Positions 16,113 to 23,545 of a DNA stretch of 28,172 nucleotides are shown in pieces. Source of the DNA: DATGZX01 sp035296965 (GTDB lineage: Bacteria > Planctomycetota > Planctomycetia > Gemmatales > Gemmataceae); assembly GCA_035296965.1 (NCBI GenBank), contig DATGZX010000083.1, positions 1 to 28,172 on the forward strand, read 5' to 3'. Below the pieces are notes generated by a model. It had not been told where the DNA came from, made no database searches, and was given only the letters and a program-made list of their open reading frames with translations. Position 1 is the stretch's first letter. The number at the start of each line of letters is the position of its first letter. Made by a program: the position numbers and the translations under genes.

Positions 16113-17531
16113 GTGCAAGAGCGAGATTTGTTCTTCGTCGTACCCACCTACCGGTTGCGCGACGTAGGTGAAACGATCGAACATTATGATGAGCATTTCT
16201 GGCGTAACGGCCATTCGGTACGCATCATCGTCTTCGACGATTCGAGCCCCGCCAACCAGGAAAAATACTATCCGCAGCTGGAACAGACGCGAACCCATAG
16301 TCCCGTATATTACGTCGGCCCGCGCGAGAAGGAGCAGTTCCTCGCCCACTTGAATAGTCGACTTCGGGACAAAAGGCTCGAAGGGCTGGTCAAGAACCTG
16401 TTTCGACCAAGCTACGGCGGCAACCGCAATTACACGCTCATGTACACCCTCGGCGGACTAATGGTCAGCGCCGACGACGACATGCGACCATACACTCTGA
16501 TGGAAGACAGTCCTGAATCGCTTGCCGCCGACGAGATTTGCAGAGGAAAACTGCTCAAATCAGGCCGCAACGGTTACACCCGCAAGTCCTTTGACATCCT
16601 CACCTCATTTCTGGACGTCCTCGGCAAACCTGCCGGTCTCGTGCCGGAGAATTACGAACGCGGAGAGCTGCTGATCGATACTTCAATGGACCTGGAGACA
16701 AACGCGACCAAAGGCCTGATCCGGGAGAACTCGCTGCTGCTGCAGCGTGGCCTGGTGGACGACCGAGCCGTGGTCAAAATGGCCCAGACATTTCGCTCAG
16801 GGACCAACGACATTGATGCAATTGACTACGTCGAGATGTTTCTCGACGACGAGCAGCAGACGAACCTTGAGGACCTCAACGATGTTTACGTTCTGGTCAA
16901 TTTTCGACCTGTACTGACCAAGAAAAACTGGCGAATGGACTGTGGCGTAGCAGGCTATGACAACACCTTCGGGTTGCCGCCCTTCTTTCCGACCCGCTTG
17001 CGCTTCGAGGATTACATCTACCGGCTCTGGGTCCAGCAAGACGGCCTCCTCGCCGCCCACGTCGATTCAGCCCAGAATCACACCAAGAGCAACTACATGC
17101 GAAATCCGCCAGCCGCGGAGATCTTCAACGAGGAATTGGCTAACCTGCTCAAGCGCAAGATCAAATCCAGCATCAGCCGACTTGACGAACTGACGATCGC
17201 ATTTGATTACGAAGGTGAGGTAACGGCTCAAGACGCGCAGGAAATCCTCGACAAGATTGTGTCGCTCTACCGGCGTGCTCTGGAAGCTTCAGAAACCGTG
17301 GGGAATCCGGCCCGGGCCGAGGCACTCCGGTTGTTCGCAGCCAATCTTGAGAAGGTGTTTTATGGCTTCGAACCGGACTTCTTTCAGCAAAATCTGCTTC
17401 GCATCGTAGATGATGTCATCGCCGTGATCAAAGGCTCGATTGAGTTGTGGCCGACGCTGGTGGAGATTTGCTACTTCCACAAAAATCGGCGGGGACTTCC
17501 GCAAATCCGAGTCCAGAACCAGAAGAAATGA
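16113..17531 (+). CDS. Glycosyltransferase-like protein (GT-A fold N terminus)
   Basis: This is a 472-residue soluble protein. The N terminus looks like a GT-A nucleotide-sugar fold: DLFFVVPTYR (residues 5-14), then VRIIVFDDSSP (36-46), the usual second strand with acidic residues, and VSADDDMRPY (118-127), a candidate DxD motif for metal and sugar-nucleotide binding. A 'YGGNRNYTLMYTLGGL' segment precedes it. The C-terminal part (about 330-472) is helical and charged, without a family I recognise. Start: an in-frame stop at 16104 leaves GTG 16113 as the first codon. It has no membrane segment or signal and acts in the cytoplasm if active. No other polysaccharide genes adjoin it, so donor and acceptor are unknown. 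Confidence 0.65.
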   Translation: MQERDLFFVVPTYRLRDVGETIEHYDEHFWRNGHSVRIIVFDDSSPANQEKYYPQLEQTRTHSPVYYVGPREKEQFLAHLNSRLRDKRLEGLVKNLFRPSYGGNRNYTLMYTLGGLMVSADDDMRPYTLMEDSPESLAADEICRGKLLKSGRNGYTRKSFDILTSFLDVLGKPAGLVPENYERGELLIDTSMDLETNATKGLIRENSLLLQRGLVDDRAVVKMAQTFRSGTNDIDAIDYVEMFLDDEQQTNLEDLNDVYVLVNFRPVLTKKNWRMDCGVAGYDNTFGLPPFFPTRLRFEDYIYRLWVQQDGLLAAHVDSAQNHTKSNYMRNPPAAEIFNEELANLLKRKIKSSISRLDELTIAFDYEGEVTAQDAQEILDKIVSLYRRALEASETVGNPARAEALRLFAANLEKVFYGFEPDFFQQNLLRIVDDVIAVIKGSIELWPTLVEICYFHKNRRGLPQIRVQNQKK

Positions 17532-17946
17532 GCCGACTGTTCGGAAGCGACAGCTTCGGTCCGGACATTCGTTAGGGGCGGCTCCCGGAATTGTGGGCAA
17601 CGGCATTCCCTCCTCCATTCTTGCCATTGTCAGCTCGCGAACTATACGATTCACGAACCAATTGTGGGTGGCATTCGGCGGCAATGCTGCGTTCTTCTCC
17701 GTCGCTGGCACCGTCGTCGCACTAGAGGTTCTCCGCATGACCTCCTCAGTCACGCCGCCTGCAGATGCCTGTCAAGACACGTCTCCCCGTGGGTTTACAG
17801 GACGATCAGGTCACAACCGCCGAGAAATCGCCGGATGAAGGAGCGTTTGAAGGCGTAGCACCCGTATTGCCCTTGGTCCTGGTGTCAGGGCTTGCCTGGC
17901 CGCCGCAATGGTTGATTGCATAGACTTGTCCTGGAGAGATTCTACT
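17532..17946. other. Intergenic region upstream of the N-ATPase operon
   Basis: This stretch presumably contains the N-ATPase operon promoter, but I could not identify convincing -35/-10 boxes. A weak hairpin (GAAGC-GACA-GCTTC, 17544-17557) lies just after the glycosyltransferase stop. Open frames cross the region on both strands (plus 17440-17838, minus 17753-17289) with fairly natural amino-acid composition, but neither matches a family I know. The GGAGA ribosome binding site of atpD is at its right end. Confidence 0.4.
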
Positions 17947-19347
17947 ATGAATAAAACCGACAACGGTCTCCGCCGAGCCGCACGACCTGGCCGGGTAACG
18001 GCTGTGCGGGGTTCTGTTGTCGAGGTAGAGTTCTTCGAAGACCTTCCTGCTATCAACGAGGCCTTGTGCCTAAGCTTGCCTGGCCGCAAGATCATTCTCG
18101 AGGTTGCCCACCACGTAGATCGCCAAACCGTGCGGGCCATCGCCATGGCGCACACGGAGGGGCTGGCGCGCGGCATGACGGTTGAGTGCACTGGGCGGCC
18201 CATCGAGGTGCCGGTCGGCCCGGAGACACTGGGGCGGCTGTTCAACGTGCTTGGGGAGCCACTTGATGGCCGGGAGCCGCCGGCCACGACGGAGCGCTGG
18301 CCTATCCACCGTCCCGCCCCATCGCTGGCCGTCCAGCGCCACGGGCTGAAGTTCCTGGAGACAGGAATCAAGGTTATCGACCTTCTAGCCCCGCTGGCTC
18401 GGGGCGGGAAGGCTGGCCTCATCGGCGGAGCTGGGGTTGGCAAGACAATCCTGCTCCAAGAGTTGATCCGCACCATGGGGCAAAACCACGGCGGCGTGGC
18501 TGTGTTTGCGGGGGTCGGCGAACGGACGCGCGAAGGGAATGACCTGTGGCTGGAAATGGAACAGAGCGGCGTCCTGGCTCGATCCATTCTGGTCTTCGGT
18601 CAGATGAACGATGCCCCGGGAAGTCGCTTTCGCGTCGCCCTGACGGCCCTGACCATGGGCGAGTTCTTTCGGGACGTGCAACACAAGGAGGTCATGTTCC
18701 TGGTCGATAACGTATTCCGCTATGTGCAGGCCGGGTCCGAGGTTTCTGGGCTCTTGGGCCGGATGCCGTCCGAGGTTGGTTACCAGCCGACCCTGGCGGA
18801 TGATCTGGCGGCGCTGGAAGAACGTGTTGCCTCGATCGGCGGGGCCGCGATTACTTCGGTCCAGGCCGTGTACGTCCCGGCCGACGACCTGACCGACCCG
18901 GCCGTGGCCCAGACCTTCGTCCACCTCGATGCCAGCATCGTCCTGTCGCGCACCCAGGCCGCCCAGGGCCTTTATCCGGCGGTCGATCCGCTCGGCTCGA
19001 CATCTCGCCTGCTCGACGCGAGCCATCTGGGAGAACGGCACTACAAAGTGGCCCTGCGCGTTAAGGAGACGATCGAACGCTACCGCCAGTTGCAGGACAT
19101 TATTGCCATGCTGGGAATGGAAGAACTGTCGGCGGAGGACCAGCAAACAGTTCGAAGGGCCCGCCGCCTGGAGCGGTTCCTGACTCAGCCGTTGTTTGCG
19201 ACCGAGGCGTTCACCGGCCACAAGGGTCGCCACGTTCCCCTGGAGAAAACCCTGGCCGGCTGCGAAGTGGTCTTGGCGGGAACCCTCGACGATGTGGACG
19301 AGAGCCGTCTTTATATGATTGGCCCAATCGAGGAGGTTGCCAAGTGA
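17947..19347 (+). CDS. atpD: N-ATPase F1 subunit beta
   Basis: This is the catalytic subunit of the rotary ATPase: 466 residues, cytoplasmic face of the membrane. Visible features are the Walker A loop GGAGVGKT (160-167), GERTREGND with the catalytic Glu192 and Arg193, the Walker B strand ending in FLVDNVFRYVQAGSE, and GRMPSEVGYQPTL of the DELSEED-side domain. It is first in the operon, which is characteristic of N-ATPases (canonical F-ATPase operons end with D-C). ATG 17947 follows GGAGA at 8 nt; the in-frame upstream start at 17908 adds an unconserved extension. The stop overlaps the next start (GTGA). Confidence 0.97.
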   Translation: MNKTDNGLRRAARPGRVTAVRGSVVEVEFFEDLPAINEALCLSLPGRKIILEVAHHVDRQTVRAIAMAHTEGLARGMTVECTGRPIEVPVGPETLGRLFNVLGEPLDGREPPATTERWPIHRPAPSLAVQRHGLKFLETGIKVIDLLAPLARGGKAGLIGGAGVGKTILLQELIRTMGQNHGGVAVFAGVGERTREGNDLWLEMEQSGVLARSILVFGQMNDAPGSRFRVALTALTMGEFFRDVQHKEVMFLVDNVFRYVQAGSEVSGLLGRMPSEVGYQPTLADDLAALEERVASIGGAAITSVQAVYVPADDLTDPAVAQTFVHLDASIVLSRTQAAQGLYPAVDPLGSTSRLLDASHLGERHYKVALRVKETIERYRQLQDIIAMLGMEELSAEDQQTVRRARRLERFLTQPLFATEAFTGHKGRHVPLEKTLAGCEVVLAGTLDDVDESRLYMIGPIEEVAK

Positions 19348-19739
19348 GCCTGGGACTGGAGATCTTGGTCCCCGACGGAGTCGCGCTCAAGGCACGCGTC
19401 GTGAATCTGCGGGCAGCGGATGCGAGCGGCCAGTTCGGCGTGCGGCCGGGCCACGAGGCGTTCCTCACCCTACTGGTCCCCTGCGTCCTTTCTTTTCGCG
19501 AGGAAAACGGCCGTGAACGGTATGCCGCAGCCGATGGCGGCGTGCTGGTCGTGGAGAAGGATCAGGTGTCGGTCGTCACGCGCGAAGCAGTGATTGCCGA
19601 CCGGCTGGAGGAAGTGGCGGACGCCGCCGCGGCGATGTTGGAGGCCCGCCGCCGAACCGAGCGGACGGCGCGGGCCGAGTTCACGGAGCTGCAATCGTCC
19701 TTGCTGCGCGAGCTGCACAAGGTGGAGAAACGATCATGA
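19344..19739 (+). CDS. atpC: N-ATPase F1 subunit epsilon
   Basis: This 131-residue subunit of the central stalk couples c-ring rotation to F1 and can inhibit hydrolysis. The N-terminal beta sandwich is clear: 'LEILVPDGVALKARVVNLRA', then 'GQFGVRPGHEAFLTLLVPCV' and 'YAAADGGVLVVEKDQVSVVT'. The C-terminal helices (about 87-131) are Arg/Glu/Ala-rich. It starts with GTG 19344, overlapping the atpD stop by 4 bp, and ends overlapping atpQ by 4 bp, so translation is probably coupled along the operon. Confidence 0.95.
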   Translation: MSLGLEILVPDGVALKARVVNLRAADASGQFGVRPGHEAFLTLLVPCVLSFREENGRERYAAADGGVLVVEKDQVSVVTREAVIADRLEEVADAAAAMLEARRRTERTARAEFTELQSSLLRELHKVEKRS

Positions 19740-20020
19740 GTCAGGGCAAGCCGACCGACGATCCCTTTGTAAGAGAAATTCGCCGGCAAGCCGAGCGGGC
19801 CAGGATCGGCAGGCATGTGACTTTCTGGCAGGGTCTGGGCCTCGTCGGCGCCATCGGCTGGATGGTCAGCCTCCCTGCGGTGCTCGGCGCCCTACTGGGC
19901 CGCTGGCTCGATGCCCGGTCTGCCTCGGGCATCTTCTGGACCCTTTCGCTTCTGACGGCGGGCCTGGCCCTCGGTTGTGCCAGCGCCTGGCGCCGCGCGC
20001 GACGGGAGCTGAAGGGATGA
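19736..20020 (+). CDS. atpQ: N-ATPase accessory membrane protein AtpQ (AtpI-like)
   Basis: This 94-residue protein has a charged N terminus and two membrane helices (about 31-54 and 65-84). The 'AVLGALLGRWLDAR' turn resembles AtpI-type proteins, which help assemble the c-ring. Between atpC and atpR this position is diagnostic of the N-ATPase operon. It has ATGA overlaps with both neighbours. Confidence 0.88.
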   Translation: MSQGKPTDDPFVREIRRQAERARIGRHVTFWQGLGLVGAIGWMVSLPAVLGALLGRWLDARSASGIFWTLSLLTAGLALGCASAWRRARRELKG

Positions 20021-20286
20021 GCTGGCTTGCCGCCACGACTACAGGATTTGGTCTGGGGCTCGTTTCCTTCGGTGTGCTTTGGCTGACGGTCCGCCAGTTG
20101 CTACGGGGGGCACAGTGGAAGATCTTGATGATCGCGAGTGGCCTGACCCGGCTGTCCTTGGTCGGTCTGACGTTTTACGCCCTGAGCCGTGAAGGCCCCG
20201 ACAAGCTTCTGGCCGGTCTCGCTGGGCTCTGGTTGGCGCGCTGCTGTCTGATCCGGCGACTGGGAGGATTGCCACATGGAAGGTAA
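20017..20286 (+). CDS. atpR: N-ATPase accessory membrane protein AtpR
   Basis: This 89-residue protein has three predicted membrane helices (about 5-25, 35-56, 63-80). AtpR is found only with N-ATPases and typically has intramembrane arginines proposed to interact with the c-ring carboxylates. Here R45 in ASGLTRLSLVGL and R75 in LWLARCCLI lie within hydrophobic segments and fit that pattern. ATG 20017 overlaps the atpQ stop by 4 bp; a longer open frame from 19594 in the same phase is only read-through of overlapping genes. The C terminus overlaps atpB by 11 bp. Confidence 0.88.
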   Translation: MSWLAATTTGFGLGLVSFGVLWLTVRQLLRGAQWKILMIASGLTRLSLVGLTFYALSREGPDKLLAGLAGLWLARCCLIRRLGGLPHGR

Positions 20287-20944
20287 AGGGATCTTGCCGG
20301 ACCTTGTAGTTCGACTCGGGCCGATCGAGGTCGCCGGAACCGTCTTCTACTCACTGATCGCCTCCGCCATCCTGATCGTCTTCGCTGCCCTGGTCCGGGT
20401 CGGATTGAAGCGGGGCACCTCGCGTTGGCCGGTCGCCGCCGAGTTTATTGTCGAGCATCTGGAAGGCATCATTCGGGACATGAGCGATAGCGATCCACGT
20501 CCCTACACCCCGCTGATTGTGACCCTGGCTCTGTTCATCGGGACGGCGAACCTGCTCGGGTTGGTGCCCGGGATGCGCTCCCCGACCGCGGATTTTTCGA
20601 CAACCGCCGCCCTGGCCGTGCTCGTCTTCCTGGCCGTACCTTTTTACGGAATTCGTGCCCGCGGGTTGCGCGGCTACCTGCGGCATTATCTGGAGCCGTC
20701 ACCGTTCCTGCTTCCCCTGGAGATCGTCACGGAGTTGTCGCGCACGTTGGCGCTGGCGGTGCGGTTGTTCGGCAATGTGATGAGTGAGGAGCTGGTCATT
20801 GCCGTGGTCCTGATGATTGCCGGCGTCCTGGTCCCAGTGCCGCTCATGTTGCTGGCTGTGCTTACGGGAGTGGTCCAGGCCTACATTTTCGCCGTCCTGT
20901 CCGTGGTGTACGTGAGTGCGGCCGTCCGCGCGCACGCCGAATAG
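20276..20944 (+). CDS. atpB: N-ATPase Fo subunit a
   Basis: This 222-residue integral membrane subunit forms the ion half-channels against the c-ring. The essential arginine is R163 in 'TLALAVRLFGNVMSEELVIA', the most conserved segment of the family. Other family features are 'PYTPLIVTLALFIGTANLLGL' (about 76-96) and 'GVVQAYIFAVLSVVYVSAAV' near the end. ATG 20276 follows TGGGAGGA and overlaps atpR. It is close to the size of other bacterial a subunits but slightly short at the N terminus. Confidence 0.95.
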   Translation: MEGKGILPDLVVRLGPIEVAGTVFYSLIASAILIVFAALVRVGLKRGTSRWPVAAEFIVEHLEGIIRDMSDSDPRPYTPLIVTLALFIGTANLLGLVPGMRSPTADFSTTAALAVLVFLAVPFYGIRARGLRGYLRHYLEPSPFLLPLEIVTELSRTLALAVRLFGNVMSEELVIAVVLMIAGVLVPVPLMLLAVLTGVVQAYIFAVLSVVYVSAAVRAHAE

Positions 20945-20950
20945 AGGAGG
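20945..20950 (+). promoter_or_regulatory. Ribosome binding site that decides the atpE start
   Basis: AGGAGG ends one base before ATG 20952, too close for initiation, but seven bases before GTG 20958, which is optimal. The start is therefore taken as GTG 20958; ATG 20952 would add only two residues. Confidence 0.6.
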
Positions 20951-20957
20951 AATGCTC

Positions 20958-21224
20958 GTGGATGCTAATACCATCTTCGTCGTTGTGGCCATGGCCGTCG
21001 CTGGACTGGCAGTCGCCATCGGTTCGATCGGTCCATCCCGCGCTCAGGGCCAGGCCATCGATTCCGCATTGGATGCCATTGCCCGGCAGCCCGACGCTGC
21101 CGACCGAATCAGCCGGACCTTGTTCGTCGGCCTGGCCATGATTGAGTCGCTGGCTATCTACTGCCTGGTGATCGCTTTAATCTTGTTGTTCGCCAACCCT
21201 TTCGGCAAGTTGTTCGAGCGCTAA
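20958..21224 (+). CDS. atpE: N-ATPase Fo subunit c (predicted sodium-binding)
   Basis: This 88-residue two-helix proteolipid builds the rotor ring. Helix 1 contains small-residue packing, then SIGPSRAQGQA, giving the P-x3-Q motif (P26, Q30). Helix 2 is 'LFVGLAMIESLAIYCLVIAL' with E63, S64 and Y68. Compared with the sodium c-ring of Ilyobacter tartaricus, Gln32, Glu65, Ser66 and Tyr70 are matched, while Thr67 is replaced by Leu65. The loop IARQPDAADRI is typical. The Q/E/S set is the established marker of sodium binding, so sodium coupling is predicted, with the changed Thr as a caveat. The gene follows atpB by 13 bp and precedes atpF by 3 bp. Confidence 0.95.
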   Translation: MDANTIFVVVAMAVAGLAVAIGSIGPSRAQGQAIDSALDAIARQPDAADRISRTLFVGLAMIESLAIYCLVIALILLFANPFGKLFER

Positions 21225-21227
21225 GTC

Positions 21228-21980
21228 ATGAATTTCAACTGGTGGACGTTTCTGTTCGAGGCGCTCAACTTCGTTGTGCTGGCCTACGTCTTGCACCGCC
21301 TGCTTTACCGTCCTTTGCGCGACGCCATCGATAAGCGCCAGAAGGAAAACGCTCGGGCCAAGGTGGAAGCGGAACAGGCTCGCCAGGAGGCGGTGGCCCT
21401 CCAACAGCAAGTGCGGGAACAACTCGCTGCGGCGGAGCAGCACCGCCAGCAGCTGATTCACGATGCCCATGAACAGGCAGAGTCCGAGCGGCAGAAGTTG
21501 CTGGCCCTGGCGGAACATGCGGCGCAGCAGCGCCAGGATGAGCTCCGTCAAGCTCTTGAGCAGGAACGTCAAGAGGCATTGAAGTCCTTACGCGGCGAGG
21601 TGGTTGCCGAGGCTCTGGAACTGGCGCGCCGCCTATTGGGCGAGGCTTCAGACCGGACGCTCCATCAGCAGTTGACCCTGCGGTTGGTGGAAACCCTGCG
21701 CCGACTCCCGGAACCGGAACGAGAGCGCCTACGGTCCGACGGGCAAGCCGATGAAGGCGCCGTGCTGGAGACGGCCCAGGAATTAGACAGTGAAGCGCTG
21801 GGGCAGATCAATGAGGCGGTCTCCACCCTGGTCGGCAAGCCGGTGCCCCTCACCAGCCGGACCAGGCCAGCCCTCATTGCTGGCCTCCGCCTGCGAATCG
21901 GCGGCCAGGTGTGGGATAGCTCGCTCGCTGCCCCACTGCTCGGAGCAGATCATAGTACTCTCCAGGAAGGCAGGCCATGA
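21228..21980 (+). CDS. atpF: N-ATPase peripheral-stalk subunit b with delta-like C terminus
   Basis: This 250-residue subunit is far longer than E. coli b (156 residues). One N-terminal membrane helix (about 5-25, WWTFLFEALNFVVLAYVL) is followed by a long Glu/Gln/Arg-rich coiled coil (about 35-135). Residues about 176-240 resemble the C-terminal part of subunit delta/OSCP: 'VLETAQELDSEALGQINEAV', LVGKPVPL, then PALIAGLRLRIGGQVWDSSL, which matches the delta pattern of Gly-Val-x-hydrophobic-x-x-Gly-Asp-x-x-hydrophobic-Asp-Gly-Ser. No atpH gene exists in the operon, as is typical for N-ATPases, so this protein probably fills both roles. It overlaps atpA by 4 bp. Confidence 0.92.
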   Translation: MNFNWWTFLFEALNFVVLAYVLHRLLYRPLRDAIDKRQKENARAKVEAEQARQEAVALQQQVREQLAAAEQHRQQLIHDAHEQAESERQKLLALAEHAAQQRQDELRQALEQERQEALKSLRGEVVAEALELARRLLGEASDRTLHQQLTLRLVETLRRLPEPERERLRSDGQADEGAVLETAQELDSEALGQINEAVSTLVGKPVPLTSRTRPALIAGLRLRIGGQVWDSSLAAPLLGADHSTLQEGRP

Positions 21981-23545
21981 CCCAGCAGACCGAGCAATTG
22001 ACTCAAGATCTACGTGAATATCTCAGGGGCATCCACTGGGAGGTCCGACAGCAGGAAGTTGGTTGGGTCGTGCGCGTGGGCGACGGCGTGGCCTATCTAC
22101 GCGGCGCCCCTACCGTGCGTTACGGTGAACTGCTACAGCGCGGTGACGGGGTGACGGCCCTGGCCTTCGACTTGCGTGCCCGCGAGGTGGGCGTGCTTTT
22201 CCTGGACTCTTCAGAACACGTTTCGGCCGGGGATGAGATGCACGCCACGGGGCAAGTAGCCAGCGTGCCGGTCGGCGAGGAACTCCTGGGACGGGTCATC
22301 GACGCCCTGGGCAGACCGCTCGACGAGGGCCCGCCATTGCGCTGCCGGACTCGTTGGCCGGTCGAGCGCGAGGCGCCCGGCGTGATTGACCGCCAGCCGG
22401 TGCGCGAGCCGCTGCACACCGGGTTGAAGGTCATCGACAGCCTGCTGCCACTGGGTCGGGGGCAGCGCGAATTGATCCTCGGGGACCGTGCGACTGGCAA
22501 GACCTCCATTGCCCTCGATGCTATCCTTTCCCAGCGGGACACCGGTGTCCTGTGCGTCTACGCGGCGATAGGCCAGCGGAAGGCCAGCGTTGCCGAAGTC
22601 GTTGAAACGTTGAGTCAGCATGGCGCTTTGGCTCAGACCGTGGTCGTTGCCGCCGACGCCGACGCTCCGGCGGGGCAGCAGTACCTGGCTCCATTCGCGG
22701 CCTGCACCATCGGCGAATACTTCATGTACCAGGGAAAGCACGTCCTCCTTGTTTACGATGACCTTACCAAGCACGCCGACGCCTACCGTTGTATTTCGCT
22801 CCTGCTCGGCAGGCCGCCGGCCCGTGAGGCCTACCCGGCCGACGTGTTTTACCTCCACGCCCGCCTCCTGGAGCGGGCCACGCGCTTGCACGACCGCCAC
22901 GGCGGCGGAAGCCTTACCGCACTGCCGATAGCCACCACGCAAGCGGGACAAATCTCCGCATACATCCCGACCAACCTGATTTCCATCACCGATGGTCAAA
23001 TCTACCTGGACACGCGCCTGTTCAACGAGGGCCAGCGCCCGGCCGTGGACGTCGGTTTGAGCGTTTCGCGGGTGGGCGGCAAGGCCCAGCCCCTTATCCT
23101 TCGCCAACTCGCCGGCGACCTGAAACTCCTGTATGCTCAGTTGCACGAGTTGGAGACCTTCGCCCGCTTCGGGGCGGAGCTGGAACCCGCGACACGCCAG
23201 CGGCTGGAGCGGGCCCGACGGCTACGCGAGGCCCTGAAGCAGCCACGGCTCCGCCCGTGGAGACTAGGGCATGAAGCCGTGACCCTCTATGCTGTGCGCG
23301 AGGGTTACCTCGATCCCGTGCCAGTCGAGGAGGTCAGCCATTTCCTGGAGGCCCTCTGCCAGCACTTGAACGAATTAGACGGGGATGTACTCCGCGCGCT
23401 AGAGAACGAAGAAAATCTTTCTGATACCATCCAGGCTCGCTTGCGCCATGTCATCGAGACGGTGCAGCACCTGTTCACGAGCAAGGTGGCACATGACTTT
23501 GGAACAGACCCAACGACAGTACCGGGCTGTCAACACGATCCATGA
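21977..23545 (+). CDS. atpA: N-ATPase F1 subunit alpha
   Basis: This 522-residue non-catalytic nucleotide-binding subunit of F1 has Walker A GDRATGKT (169-176), preceded by 'GLKVIDSLLPLGRGQRELIL'. 'IPTNLISITDGQIYLD' and 'GLSVSRVGGKAQ' are the usual alpha signatures, the latter contributing the arginine finger to beta. The N terminus is normal in length and should contact the delta-like part of the fused b subunit. The C terminus (TSKVAHDFGTDPTTVPG) extends over the start of atpG by 53 bp. ATG 21977 overlaps the atpF stop. Confidence 0.97.
   Translation: MTQQTEQLTQDLREYLRGIHWEVRQQEVGWVVRVGDGVAYLRGAPTVRYGELLQRGDGVTALAFDLRAREVGVLFLDSSEHVSAGDEMHATGQVASVPVGEELLGRVIDALGRPLDEGPPLRCRTRWPVEREAPGVIDRQPVREPLHTGLKVIDSLLPLGRGQRELILGDRATGKTSIALDAILSQRDTGVLCVYAAIGQRKASVAEVVETLSQHGALAQTVVVAADADAPAGQQYLAPFAACTIGEYFMYQGKHVLLVYDDLTKHADAYRCISLLLGRPPAREAYPADVFYLHARLLERATRLHDRHGGGSLTALPIATTQAGQISAYIPTNLISITDGQIYLDTRLFNEGQRPAVDVGLSVSRVGGKAQPLILRQLAGDLKLLYAQLHELETFARFGAELEPATRQRLERARRLREALKQPRLRPWRLGHEAVTLYAVREGYLDPVPVEEVSHFLEALCQHLNELDGDVLRALENEENLSDTIQARLRHVIETVQHLFTSKVAHDFGTDPTTVPGCQHDP

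Noticed and set aside
19594..20286. 230-codon frame covering the end of atpC, atpQ and atpR
   Set aside because: Only its last 90 codons are a gene (atpR, starting at 20017). The first part is out-of-frame translation of atpC and atpQ.
20952..20957. ATG 20952 as the start of atpE
   Set aside because: Its spacing to the AGGAGG box is one base; GTG 20958 has ideal spacing. The difference is two residues.
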